From positions 1 to 36,805 of the forward strand of contig CAZTZY010000019.1 of assembly GCA_964617765.1 (NCBI GenBank): 36,805 bases of DNA. Direction: 5' to 3'. This document shows positions 1-7,485 of this stretch, in pieces; within the stretch, counting starts at the first letter, position 1, and every line of letters begins with the position of its first letter. Below the pieces are notes generated by a model. That model had not been told where the DNA came from, searched no databases, and saw nothing but the letters and a program-made list of their open reading frames with translations. The position numbers and the translations under genes are program-made. The stretch is from CAZTZY01 sp964617765. Its GTDB lineage: Bacteria > Pseudomonadota > Gammaproteobacteria > Pseudomonadales > DT-91.

Positions 1-428
1 GCCTGTAACTGGCGCTGCCCGGCATAACGTGCAGGTTCAGTGGCGGAGGTTTCATCGACAACACTGCCATCGCTTTGGCCATAAACGCTGGTGCTGGATA
101 CCCAGATCAATTTGCGCAGGGCGGTGGTATTCAATGCCGCCAGAATATTGTGCAGGCCATCAACATAAGTAGCCTTGTAGGCGGCATCCGACATTTGGCC
201 GGGGCTTAACGTGACCACCACATAATCGAAGGCGATATTGCGTAAGGCCGTGAGTGTTTCCGGCTGTTGCACATCCAGCGCATGGGCAATAACGCCGGCA
301 GGCAGGGCAGCGATATTACGCCGGAAGCCATGCACCACGGCACCTTTTGCCAGCAGTTGTGGTGCCAGACGGCAACCGATATCACCGCAACCGACCAGTG
401 CGATGGTTTTATTGTGCAAATTGCCCAT
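1..428 (-). CDS. NAD(P)-dependent epimerase/dehydratase-like protein (partial, C-terminus outside window)
   Basis: The first 142 codons are visible. They begin MGNLHNKTIALVGCGDIG, a beta strand followed by a GxGxxG-type dinucleotide loop (residues 13-18). Further on comes LIWVSSTSVYGQSDG, the serine-rich strand and VYG motif typical of extended short-chain dehydrogenases of the YeeZ-like, NAD-dependent epimerase group. The reaction and substrate cannot be told from this part, and the catalytic YxxxK lies outside or near the edge. The start is the ATG at 426-428, which puts the GxGxxG loop at the N-terminus as expected. The ribosome-binding site is weak. The gene is divergent from oxyR across a 95-bp gap. 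The Rossmann-fold assignment is firm and the function is open. Confidence 0.8.
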   Translation of the reverse strand, partial: MGNLHNKTIALVGCGDIGCRLAPQLLAKGAVVHGFRRNIAALPAGVIAHALDVQQPETLTALRNIAFDYVVVTLSPGQMSDAAYKATYVDGLHNILAALNTTALRKLIWVSSTSVYGQSDGSVVDETSATEPARYAGQRQLQ

Positions 429-490
429 AAATAAAATTTCTCAAAAATGCTTAGGTGATTTAGAATTTTAATCATTACTACGGCAGGATT

Positions 491-505
491 ATAGCTTGCC
501 GCTAT
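491..505. promoter_or_regulatory. Candidate OxyR/LysR-type binding site upstream of oxyR
   Basis: The 15-mer ATAGCTTGCCGCTAT is an inverted repeat (ATAGC, 5-nt spacer, GCTAT). It fits the ATAG-N7-CTAT half of the known OxyR consensus and the T-N11-A box of LysR-type regulators. It ends 18 bp before the oxyR ATG, where OxyR autoregulation is usually exerted. The second ATAG/CTAT half of a full tetramer site is not visible at the expected spacing. The site is seen directly; its binding is inferred. Confidence 0.4.
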
Positions 506-523
506 AGAAATAAGGAAAACTCC

Positions 524-1432
524 ATGACATTAACCGAACTTCGCTATCTGGTCACGCTGGCGCAAACCGGGCATTTTGGCAAAGCTGCGGAATTGTGCCA
601 TGTCAGCCAGCCGACCTTGAGCATTGCATTGAAAAAACTTGAGGAAGAGCTGGGTGTTGCGTTGATCGAGCGTACCAAAAACGGCGTGTTGACCACCAAG
701 GTGGGCGAGCAGATTGTGGCGCAAGCCAAAGTGGTGCTGGCACAGGCGCATGTGATTGAGGAGTTGGCCAATTCCGGCAAGGATGCGCTGAGCAGCCCGT
801 TGCGCCTGGGTGCGATTTTTACCATCGGGCCTTACCTGTTTCCACACCTGTTGCCGGAATTGCATCGCCTGGCACCGCATATGCCGATGGTGTTAGAAGA
901 AAGCTATACCGCGGTGCTGCGTAAAAAACTGGTGAATGCCGAACTCGATGCGATCCTGATTGCGCTGCCGTTTAATGAAGCCGATGTGGTGGTAAAAAAA
1001 CTCTATGAAGAACCGTTTGTGGTGTTGTTGCCTAAGGATCATGCCTGGGCCAAACGCGAGGCGATAGACCCTGCTGATCTGGCCAGCGATTGTGTATTGC
1101 TATTGGGCGAAGGCCATTGTTTTCGTGAACAAGTATTAACGGCTTGCCCCGGCTTGCGCGAACGCATGGCTGCGCCGGATTACCCGATTGCGGCCACCGC
1201 GAATACCTCGCTGGATACACTGAAACACATGGTATCGAGTGGTCTGGGCATTACCGTGTTGCCGATGTCGGCCACTGGCCTCAGCAGTTTTTCGCAGCAG
1301 AACCTGTGCATCAAACCGTTTACCGCCAATGGACCAAAGCGTACGGTAGCACTGGCGTGGCGCGCGAGTTTTCCGCGTTTTGAAGCCATTGATGTGATTT
1401 GCAGCGCAGTGAACCAGTGCCGTGTCATCTAG
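524..1432 (+). CDS. oxyR: OxyR, hydrogen-peroxide-sensing LysR-type regulator
   Basis: This 302-aa LysR-family regulator has an N-terminal winged helix-turn-helix (about residues 2-60, with FGKAAELCHVSQPTLSIALK) and a C-terminal co-inducer domain. The stretch GEGHCFREQVLTACPGL places cysteines at positions 199 and 208, the same numbers as the redox pair of E. coli OxyR, so peroxide sensing through a disulfide is well supported. OxyR activates catalase, peroxidase and thiol-repair genes. The start ATG has a good ribosome-binding site (AAGGAAAA). The 3' end overlaps the GTG start of recG by 11 bp, so the two are probably translationally coupled, as in pseudomonads, where oxyR also precedes recG. 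A candidate autoregulatory box lies just upstream. Confidence 0.96.
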   Translation: MTLTELRYLVTLAQTGHFGKAAELCHVSQPTLSIALKKLEEELGVALIERTKNGVLTTKVGEQIVAQAKVVLAQAHVIEELANSGKDALSSPLRLGAIFTIGPYLFPHLLPELHRLAPHMPMVLEESYTAVLRKKLVNAELDAILIALPFNEADVVVKKLYEEPFVVLLPKDHAWAKREAIDPADLASDCVLLLGEGHCFREQVLTACPGLRERMAAPDYPIAATANTSLDTLKHMVSSGLGITVLPMSATGLSSFSQQNLCIKPFTANGPKRTVALAWRASFPRFEAIDVICSAVNQCRVI

Positions 1433-3518
1433 CAATATAAAAAAAGCTGGCCTGGAGAGCAGCGTAGATATACTGGTAGGCGTCGGCCCCAAGCTGGCGG
1501 CTACGCTGCATAAGCTGGGCATCTACCGCATTCTCGATCTGTTATTCCATTTGCCCTTGCGTTATCAGGATAGAACACGCATCACGCCGATCAGGCTGTT
1601 AAAAACGGGGCAGGATTATGTGATCGATGCGCGGGTAACACACACACAAGTCGTATTCGGCAAACAGCGCAGCCTGTTATGCACGGTGGAAGATGATACC
1701 GGCAGTATCCAGTTGCGCCTGTTCCATTTTTCCAAACAGCAACAAAATGCGTTTTATAACGGCCGTCTTGTGCGCTGTTTTGGCGAAGTGCGGCAGGGGC
1801 GTTTGGGTGCAGAAATGGTGCACCCGGAATGCCAGTTTGATCCTGATCCGCAGGCGATGTTACCCAATGCGTTAACGCCCGTGTATCCGACCACTGAAGG
1901 TCTGTCACAAGGGGTGTGGCGCAAGCTGCAACAACAGGCGCTGGGTTTGTTGCGTAACAGCGATGAAGAATTGACGCTGGTGCAATTGCCGCCAACGTTG
2001 AAGTATCTTGATGTGTCCTTAAAAGAAGCGTTATTGTATTTGCACTTGCCTCCGGCCGAGGCCGATGTTTTTGCCATTCACGAAGGCCGTCATCCTTACC
2101 AGCAGCGCTTGGCGTTTGAAGAATTATTGGCACACCAGATCAGCCTCTTAAAGTTGCGCGCTACGCGGCGAGCGTTTACCGCACCGGCCTTTGATCCACA
2201 ATGCACATTAGCAAAAACATTGATAGCACAGTTGCCATTTTCACTGACGGCAGCACAACAGCGGGCTATTGATGATGTGGGCAAGGATTGCAGCCTCAAC
2301 ACACCGATGTTGCGTTTGATCCAGGGTGATGTTGGCTCGGGTAAAACGGTAGTGGCAGCGATTGCCGCTGCGTATGCGGTGGCAGCCGGTTATCAGGTGG
2401 CAATAATGGCGCCGACTGAAATTCTGGCCGAGCAACACAAGGAAAGTTTTTCGCAATGGTTTGATGATCTATCCATAAATGTTGGCTGGCTGGTAGGCAG
2501 GCATACCGTCAAACAGAAAAAAGAGATTATTGCGCAGCTGGCCGATGGCACCATCAATATATTGTTAGGTACCCATGCCGTATTCCAGGATAACGTCGAG
2601 TTCCATCGCCTGGGCCTGGTGATTATTGATGAACAACACCGCTTTGGCGTACATCAGCGTCTGGCCTTGCGTGATAAAGGCGAAAAGGCCGGTATTGTGC
2701 CGCACCAGTTGATTATGACGGCAACGCCGATTCCGCGCACACTGGCGATGACTGCCTATGCCGATCTCGATTTGTCACTGATTGATGAATTGCCACCGGG
2801 CAGAAAACCCATTAACACGATTGTGATAGAACAGCATCGCCGCCATGAAGTGATGGAGCGCATAAAGGCCGCTTGTGAGAAAAAACACCAGGCCTATTGG
2901 GTGTGTACGCTGATAGAAGAATCCGAAACATTGAATTGCCAGGCTGCTGAAAAAACTGCTGAAAGCCTGAAGGCAGAGTTACAGGGTTTGCGTATTGGTT
3001 TGGTGCATGGCCGTTTAAATCCTAAAGAGAAAGCCGCCACGATGACAGCCTTTGCCCAGGGCGAGATTGATTTGCTGGTGGCTACCACGGTCATTGAGGT
3101 GGGCGTGAATGTACCTAACGCCTCATTAATGGTGATTGAAAATCCCGAGCGTTTGGGGCTGGCGCAATTGCACCAGTTACGCGGCAGGGTAGGGCGGGGC
3201 GAAACACAAAGTTATTGTGTGCTGTTATACCAATCACCGTTATCGATGAATGCCAAAGAACGCCTGAATATCCTGCGCGAAAGCAACGACGGTTTTGTGA
3301 TTGCCGAAACCGATTTGAAACTGCGCGGTCCGGGTGAAGTGTTGGGTAGTCGCCAGACCGGCGTGTTGCAATTCCGCATTGCCGATATTGAACGCGATAA
3401 AGATTTATTGCCTGCTGTGAGTGCGTATGCAAAAGAACTGTATGCGCAGCAAGAAGCATTGATAACACCATTGATTAGTCGCTGGATAAGCCATGCGGAT
3501 TATTACGCGCAGGGATAA
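1422..3518 (+). CDS. recG: ATP-dependent DNA helicase RecG
   Basis: The 698-aa protein has the RecG architecture and length (E. coli 693 aa). It has an N-terminal wedge region with a helix-hairpin-helix-like start (VDILVGVGPKLA, about 15-26), an OB-fold around residues 60-140, and superfamily 2 helicase domains. Walker A is GDVGSGKT (302-309), the Walker B box is DEQH (403-406), and the motif VI arginines lie in QLRGRVGRG. RecG remodels stalled replication forks and Holliday junctions. The start is a GTG inside the oxyR 3' end; no ATG nearby gives a complete N-terminus. A 92-aa gene and a lipoprotein gene follow at short spacing, so all four genes are probably one transcript. Confidence 0.97.
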   Translation: MSSSNIKKAGLESSVDILVGVGPKLAATLHKLGIYRILDLLFHLPLRYQDRTRITPIRLLKTGQDYVIDARVTHTQVVFGKQRSLLCTVEDDTGSIQLRLFHFSKQQQNAFYNGRLVRCFGEVRQGRLGAEMVHPECQFDPDPQAMLPNALTPVYPTTEGLSQGVWRKLQQQALGLLRNSDEELTLVQLPPTLKYLDVSLKEALLYLHLPPAEADVFAIHEGRHPYQQRLAFEELLAHQISLLKLRATRRAFTAPAFDPQCTLAKTLIAQLPFSLTAAQQRAIDDVGKDCSLNTPMLRLIQGDVGSGKTVVAAIAAAYAVAAGYQVAIMAPTEILAEQHKESFSQWFDDLSINVGWLVGRHTVKQKKEIIAQLADGTINILLGTHAVFQDNVEFHRLGLVIIDEQHRFGVHQRLALRDKGEKAGIVPHQLIMTATPIPRTLAMTAYADLDLSLIDELPPGRKPINTIVIEQHRRHEVMERIKAACEKKHQAYWVCTLIEESETLNCQAAEKTAESLKAELQGLRIGLVHGRLNPKEKAATMTAFAQGEIDLLVATTVIEVGVNVPNASLMVIENPERLGLAQLHQLRGRVGRGETQSYCVLLYQSPLSMNAKERLNILRESNDGFVIAETDLKLRGPGEVLGSRQTGVLQFRIADIERDKDLLPAVSAYAKELYAQQEALITPLISRWISHADYYAQG

Positions 3519-3530
3519 CAGGAGGCAGAG

Positions 3531-3809
3531 ATGATAAAAAGTAACCCTGAAAAATTGATCAAAAAACACGATGCCTTGACGCATACTGATTTACTCAAGG
3601 TAATATCGCATGTACAGCGCGAAAAAGACGACTGGTTCTTGAATACACTGATGATTGAAGGTGTTTCAGCCCCGTTTAAATTCAAGCGAAAACAACAGTA
3701 TAAAAACCTGAAAGGCCAGCGCGTGAACCTGACCTATTATCGTGGCGTGGAAGTGGTATCGGGTTTTGAGCTGGAAGTCATGAATGTGGTCAGGATAAAA
3801 GTATCCTAG
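3531..3809 (+). CDS. Small conserved-looking protein of unknown function (92 aa)
   Basis: I do not recognise a family. The 92-aa product is basic and soluble, with no signal peptide or membrane segment. The N-terminal half looks helical (HTDLLKVISHVQREKDDW). The C-terminal half looks beta-rich, with a basic patch (FKFKRKQQYKNLKGQRVNLTYY). A strong ribosome-binding site (GGAGG, 7 nt before ATG) and 12-bp spacing after recG support a real gene co-transcribed with recG. The basic patch would be compatible with nucleic-acid contact, but that is only a guess. Confidence 0.7.
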   Translation: MIKSNPEKLIKKHDALTHTDLLKVISHVQREKDDWFLNTLMIEGVSAPFKFKRKQQYKNLKGQRVNLTYYRGVEVVSGFELEVMNVVRIKVS

Positions 3810-3817
3810 GAGTTACC

Positions 3818-4324
3818 ATGAAAAAAATAGGTAGATTATGTATAGCTGCGTGCGTATTAACGTTAAGTGCCTGTGGATTTAACGGTGATATGAAGATTAC
3901 AGAAAACGTAAAGACCATCAGCGTAAAAACCGGGGCTATGGATAACCTGTATACCGATAATGATACGGCGATTACTGTCGTATCAGACAAACTGGCCTAT
4001 AAAAAGAACGGGCAGTGTAATGATAAAAAACAAACCGTAGATTGTATGTGGTGGGGAATACAGCTGAATTATCTGCAAAGTCCCGCGCCTGTCATTTTGC
4101 AATGTGATACGGTGAAACTGATTAACACTGAACCGGATAATCCACGCAGTTTATTTCCACCTTCGCGTTTAGGGTATCATTGGAAAATTGAATTATCAGC
4201 GAATACTACCGTTAAGTCGCTGGTGTATTTTGCCATGCCCGGGAAAGGTGAATTGACACTGCAAACTCATTGCGAGGCAGCAGGAGTTAAGCCTGTCGAT
4301 TTTTCTATGGTGATCACGCTCTGA
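3818..4324 (+). CDS. Predicted lipoprotein of unknown function (168 aa)
   Basis: The N-terminus is a classic lipoprotein signal: a basic start (MKKIGR), a hydrophobic core and the lipobox LSAC at residues 16-19, so Cys19 would be lipidated. Residue 20 is Gly, not Asp, so there is no simple inner-membrane retention signal and outer-membrane localisation is likely. The mature part holds four further cysteines in pairs (GQCNDKKQTVDCMWW and later single ones), which suggests periplasmic disulfides. No known domain is recognised. The ribosome-binding site AGGAG is strong, and the gene starts 8 bp after the 92-aa gene. A terminator follows directly. Confidence 0.8.
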   Translation: MKKIGRLCIAACVLTLSACGFNGDMKITENVKTISVKTGAMDNLYTDNDTAITVVSDKLAYKKNGQCNDKKQTVDCMWWGIQLNYLQSPAPVILQCDTVKLINTEPDNPRSLFPPSRLGYHWKIELSANTTVKSLVYFAMPGKGELTLQTHCEAAGVKPVDFSMVITL

Positions 4325-4335
4325 ATGCAGTCAAT

Positions 4336-4372
4336 AAAAAAGCCCCGATAAATCGGGGCATTTTTTATTTTA
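4336..4372. terminator. Bidirectional rho-independent terminator
   Basis: GCCCCGAT (4342-4349) pairs with ATCGGGGC (4352-4359). An A-tract lies on the left and TTTTTT on the right, so the hairpin can work on both strands. It sits between the convergent lipoprotein gene and the rubredoxin reductase gene. Confidence 0.9.
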
Positions 4373-4386
4373 AAAACAGGCGGGTA

Positions 4387-5778
4387 TCAAGCCAGAATCG
4401 GCGGCAGCAGTTTTTGCAGGCGCATTTTTTCCTTGGTGCCTTCAGGGCCGGACAGGGCAAAGCCTAACAGGTTACCTTGTGCATCCTTGAACTCTGCGAC
4501 CACATTCGGGCCATCTTGCTGGATTTCCCATTGGCCTTTGGCATCACGCGGAGCCGGTGATACAACCACCGGGCACGCAGGCGTCTTGATGGTTACCGGC
4601 ATGGCTGGATAGCTGACTTCAGTTGGTGTGCCGGCCAGGGTTTTCGCCAGTGCACGCGCACATGCCATTAACGGTGCAACGTAAAACAGCACATGGCCGT
4701 TAACTTCTGCGCAATCACCGAGGGTATATACGTTCTTCGCGCTGGTTTCGAGGAGGCGGTTGGCCACGATGCCGCGATTACACACGATACCGGCAGCTTT
4801 TGCCAATTCAGTGCGTGGACGCACGCCTACCGCAGAAACCACGAGATCAGCCGCAATTTTTACACCGTTGTTCAGGCTGACTACAACGCCTTTTTCGGCC
4901 TTGTTAACAGCCGTTGCTACCGGGCCAAACTCACCGGAAGGCAATGGGCCAAAATGGAATTTGGCGCCTTTTTCTTCAAGTGCGTGTTGTACCGCTTTGC
5001 CCGCAGCTTCTGGCAGCAAGGTAGGCAAGGTATAACCCATGGGGTCGATAGTTTCAGTTTCGAAACCGCCATTGATCAAATCGTTAGTGAATTCAGAGCC
5101 GATCAGGCCGCCGCCGATAATGGCAATCTTTTTGGCATCGGTTTTTTTGATCGCTGTGCGGAAAGCATCGTAATCCATCAGGTCGTTGATGGAGAAAACG
5201 CACTCCAGGGCATCGCCGGTCATGGGTGGGCGAATGACTTCGGCACCCCAGGCAAGAACCAGTTTGCTGTAATCAATATGGCTTGCGCCGCCGACAGTAA
5301 CCACCTGTTTGGCAGTATCAATGGCAGTAACACGCGCCATGGTCCAGACGCTGCAGTGCAGTTGTTTGCCCATAGAGCCTGCATCGCCCATCGCCAGGTC
5401 ATCAGCTGTGGTGTTTTTGGTAAAGCCGGTAGACAGCATGGGCTTCGAGTAGTTACGGCCATCATCGCTGGTGATGATAATGATAGGGGTTTCTTTATTT
5501 TCCTTGCGGAATTCTTTGACCAGATTGTAGCCTGCCAAACCTGAACCGATAATCACGATAGGCTTGTCATTTTTATGCTGTTCTTCAGCAGCGGTTTCTG
5601 CCGCGCTGGGGCCGGAGCCTGCTACCAGTTCAAAGTCTTCCTTGCCAACGCAACAATCGGGGCATAACCAGCTTTCTGGTACATCAGCCCATTTAGTGCC
5701 GGGCGCAACACCGTGTTCCGGGTCGCCTTTGGCTTCGTCATAGATATAACCGCAAACTATACATTCCCACTGTGCCAT
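4387..5778 (-). CDS. Rubredoxin-rubredoxin reductase fusion
   Basis: This 463-aa protein joins two parts that are usually separate. Residues 1-54 are a rubredoxin, with iron ligands at Cys6, Cys9, Cys39 and Cys42 (CIVCGYIYD and CPDCCVGKEDFE). An alanine- and glutamate-rich linker follows (about 55-70). From residue 72 on there is a NAD(P)H:rubredoxin oxidoreductase of the pyridine nucleotide-disulfide family: the FAD loop IVIIGSGLAGYN (74-85), a second nucleotide loop AIIGGGLIGSE, and a late FAD motif VYTLGDCAE. It should pass electrons from NAD(P)H through FAD to the attached rubredoxin, for an alkane hydroxylase-type or oxygen/peroxide-reducing partner. The position after Cys42 is Cys instead of the usual Gly. 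The gene is alone on its strand. Confidence 0.93.
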   Translation of the reverse strand: MAQWECIVCGYIYDEAKGDPEHGVAPGTKWADVPESWLCPDCCVGKEDFELVAGSGPSAAETAAEEQHKNDKPIVIIGSGLAGYNLVKEFRKENKETPIIIITSDDGRNYSKPMLSTGFTKNTTADDLAMGDAGSMGKQLHCSVWTMARVTAIDTAKQVVTVGGASHIDYSKLVLAWGAEVIRPPMTGDALECVFSINDLMDYDAFRTAIKKTDAKKIAIIGGGLIGSEFTNDLINGGFETETIDPMGYTLPTLLPEAAGKAVQHALEEKGAKFHFGPLPSGEFGPVATAVNKAEKGVVVSLNNGVKIAADLVVSAVGVRPRTELAKAAGIVCNRGIVANRLLETSAKNVYTLGDCAEVNGHVLFYVAPLMACARALAKTLAGTPTEVSYPAMPVTIKTPACPVVVSPAPRDAKGQWEIQQDGPNVVAEFKDAQGNLLGFALSGPEGTKEKMRLQKLLPPILA

Positions 5779-5837
5779 GTTCGTGAACCTTCTTTAATTG
5801 TCTGAATTTGTCGTTATCTGGATTTTAGCGATGGCAC

Positions 5838-5865
5838 ACTATACCTTTGCCCGAAAAATTCGCAA
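5838..5865 (-). promoter_or_regulatory. Candidate sigma-70 promoter of the rubredoxin reductase gene, with an overlapping palindrome
   Basis: On the minus strand, TTGCGA (complement of 5860-5865) and TATAGT (complement of 5838-5843) are separated by 16 nt, about 60 bp upstream of the ATG. The -35 box lies inside a perfect inverted repeat, TTCGCA-AGCC-TGCGAA (5859-5874), which could be an operator. This is a pattern match by eye. Confidence 0.35.
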
Positions 5866-5997
5866 GCCTGCGAACGATGGGGATAATTGCGTCTTTTAGC
5901 GTATTTATAGCCTGTTTTAGCTACAAAGTTTTGCCTCTTGCTTGCAAGTTACTGGTTCTTGAAGCATTCTTTGCTCACCTTTTTGTAATGATTATTT

Positions 5998-6531
5998 ATG
6001 CTGACATTCATCCATTGGCAAGATTTTCGCCGACTTAATCAACAGCAATTACCCTATTCTGTGCGCCCGTGGTTGCTTGATCGGCGATCGCTCACGGCGC
6101 GCTTGATGGCGGCAAGCGGCGGAGATTTTCGAGTAGAGCGTATTTCGCAGGGCTGGCAAGTGCCTACGCTGGATGAAGCATTATTGTTAAAACTGAAACC
6201 GCGGCAAAAGGCGCTAGTGCGTGAGGTGTTGCTGTATTGTCATAACGAACCTTGGGTGTATGCGCGCAGTGTGATTCCAGCAGCAAGCCTTGCCGGGAAA
6301 TTACGCTTTTTGCGCAAGTTGAAAAACAGCGCGTTGGGTGGCCTGTTGTTTAAAGATCCGAACTTGCAACGCAGTCCCTTTGAAGTTGCGGCAATCCAGT
6401 TGCCGGATGATAACATTCCCATTGATAATGAGAGTAAGGTATATGGCAGGCGATCTTTATTTCACCTGTACCATCAGCCATTATTAGTCGCAGAAATTTT
6501 TCTACCAGCGTGTAAACTGGATGGGGTTTAA
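5998..6531 (+). CDS. ubiC: Chorismate--pyruvate lyase UbiC
   Basis: The 177-aa protein matches the UbiC family in length and layout. It cleaves chorismate to 4-hydroxybenzoate and pyruvate, the first committed step of ubiquinone synthesis, in the cytosol. Visible family features are the arginine after the core helix (KALVREVLLYC), the segment EPWVYARSVIP, and the C-terminal AEIFLP with the conserved glutamate. The ATG at 5998 aligns with family starts, although its ribosome-binding site is poor. ubiA follows after 39 bp. The product of UbiC is the substrate of UbiA, so the order fits an operon, as in E. coli and Pseudomonas. Confidence 0.95.
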   Translation: MLTFIHWQDFRRLNQQQLPYSVRPWLLDRRSLTARLMAASGGDFRVERISQGWQVPTLDEALLLKLKPRQKALVREVLLYCHNEPWVYARSVIPAASLAGKLRFLRKLKNSALGGLLFKDPNLQRSPFEVAAIQLPDDNIPIDNESKVYGRRSLFHLYHQPLLVAEIFLPACKLDGV

Positions 6532-6570
6532 TATTTCCATAATGTCGGTTGTTGAGGATAGAACATAATA

Positions 6571-7482
6571 ATGCGACAAATTATCGCTTCCATATCGAGC
6601 ATGACGTCTCTCCGCTTGAGTCATTTACCGGTCTATCTCAAGCTGATGAGGGTTGATCGTCCTATTGGGTTTTTCCTGTTGTTATGGCCTACGCTCTGGA
6701 GTTTGTGGCTGGCAGCAGAAGGCGTACCTTCAGTAAAAAATCTCGTTATCTTTGTGTTGGGCAGTTTTATAATGCGTTCTGCCGGTTGTGTCATCAATGA
6801 TTATGCTGATCGCAATATCGATAAACACGTGAAGCGCACCAAAGACAGGCCGTTAGCCAGTGGGCTGTTAAGTGAAATGGAAGCGGTGGATTTATTTATC
6901 CTGTTATCGGCATTGGCTTTTGTACTCGTATTGTTTACTAACTGGTTTACTGTGTTACTGTCGGTGGGTGGTGTTTTACTGGCAGCATGTTATCCCTTTA
7001 TGAAACGCTATACGTATTTCCCGCAAGTGGTTTTAGGTGCTGCATTTTCATGGAGTGTGGTGATGGCGTATGCCGCAGAAACTGATAGCCTGCCCAAGGA
7101 AGTGTGGCTGATCTATGTGGCGGTGACAGTCTGGACAGTCTGTTATGATACATTCTATGCAATGGTTGACAGGGATGATGATCTGGCGATTGGTGTTAAA
7201 TCCACAGCCATTCTTTTTGGCGATTTCGATCGGCTTATCACCGCCATTTTACAAATGTTTGTAGTATTTGTTTTGATGTTGATTGGCTACCGTTTCCTGT
7301 TAGGTATTATTTACTACTTGAGCACCATCATTGTTGCGGCATTGTTTGCTTACCAGCAATTATTAATCCAGGATCGCAAACGTGAAGATTGTTTGAAGGC
7401 TTTCCTGAATAATAACTGGGTTGGCGCTGTGATTTTTATTGGTATAGCGTTGGACTATGCGGCCAAGTACGCGGCCAAATAA
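6571..7482 (+). CDS. ubiA: 4-hydroxybenzoate polyprenyltransferase UbiA
   Basis: This 303-aa integral-membrane prenyltransferase attaches the polyprenyl tail to 4-hydroxybenzoate. Both aspartate-rich metal/diphosphate motifs are present: NDYADRNID (76-84) and YDTFYAMVDRDDD (192-204). About eight or nine hydrophobic helices can be seen, and KDRPLASG is the typical loop between them. An alternative ATG at 6601 would drop ten residues; the upstream ATG was kept because the stretch GAGGA lies ahead of it. A GTG-started DUF482 gene begins 3 bp after the stop codon, indicating one transcript. Confidence 0.96.
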   Translation: MRQIIASISSMTSLRLSHLPVYLKLMRVDRPIGFFLLLWPTLWSLWLAAEGVPSVKNLVIFVLGSFIMRSAGCVINDYADRNIDKHVKRTKDRPLASGLLSEMEAVDLFILLSALAFVLVLFTNWFTVLLSVGGVLLAACYPFMKRYTYFPQVVLGAAFSWSVVMAYAAETDSLPKEVWLIYVAVTVWTVCYDTFYAMVDRDDDLAIGVKSTAILFGDFDRLITAILQMFVVFVLMLIGYRFLLGIIYYLSTIIVAALFAYQQLLIQDRKREDCLKAFLNNNWVGAVIFIGIALDYAAKYAAK

Positions 7483-7485
7483 GCT

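Noticed and set aside
5847..6038. A 63-codon hydrophobic reading frame in front of ubiC
   Set aside because: It overlaps ubiC by 41 bp in another frame, lies over the promoter region and has no ribosome-binding site.
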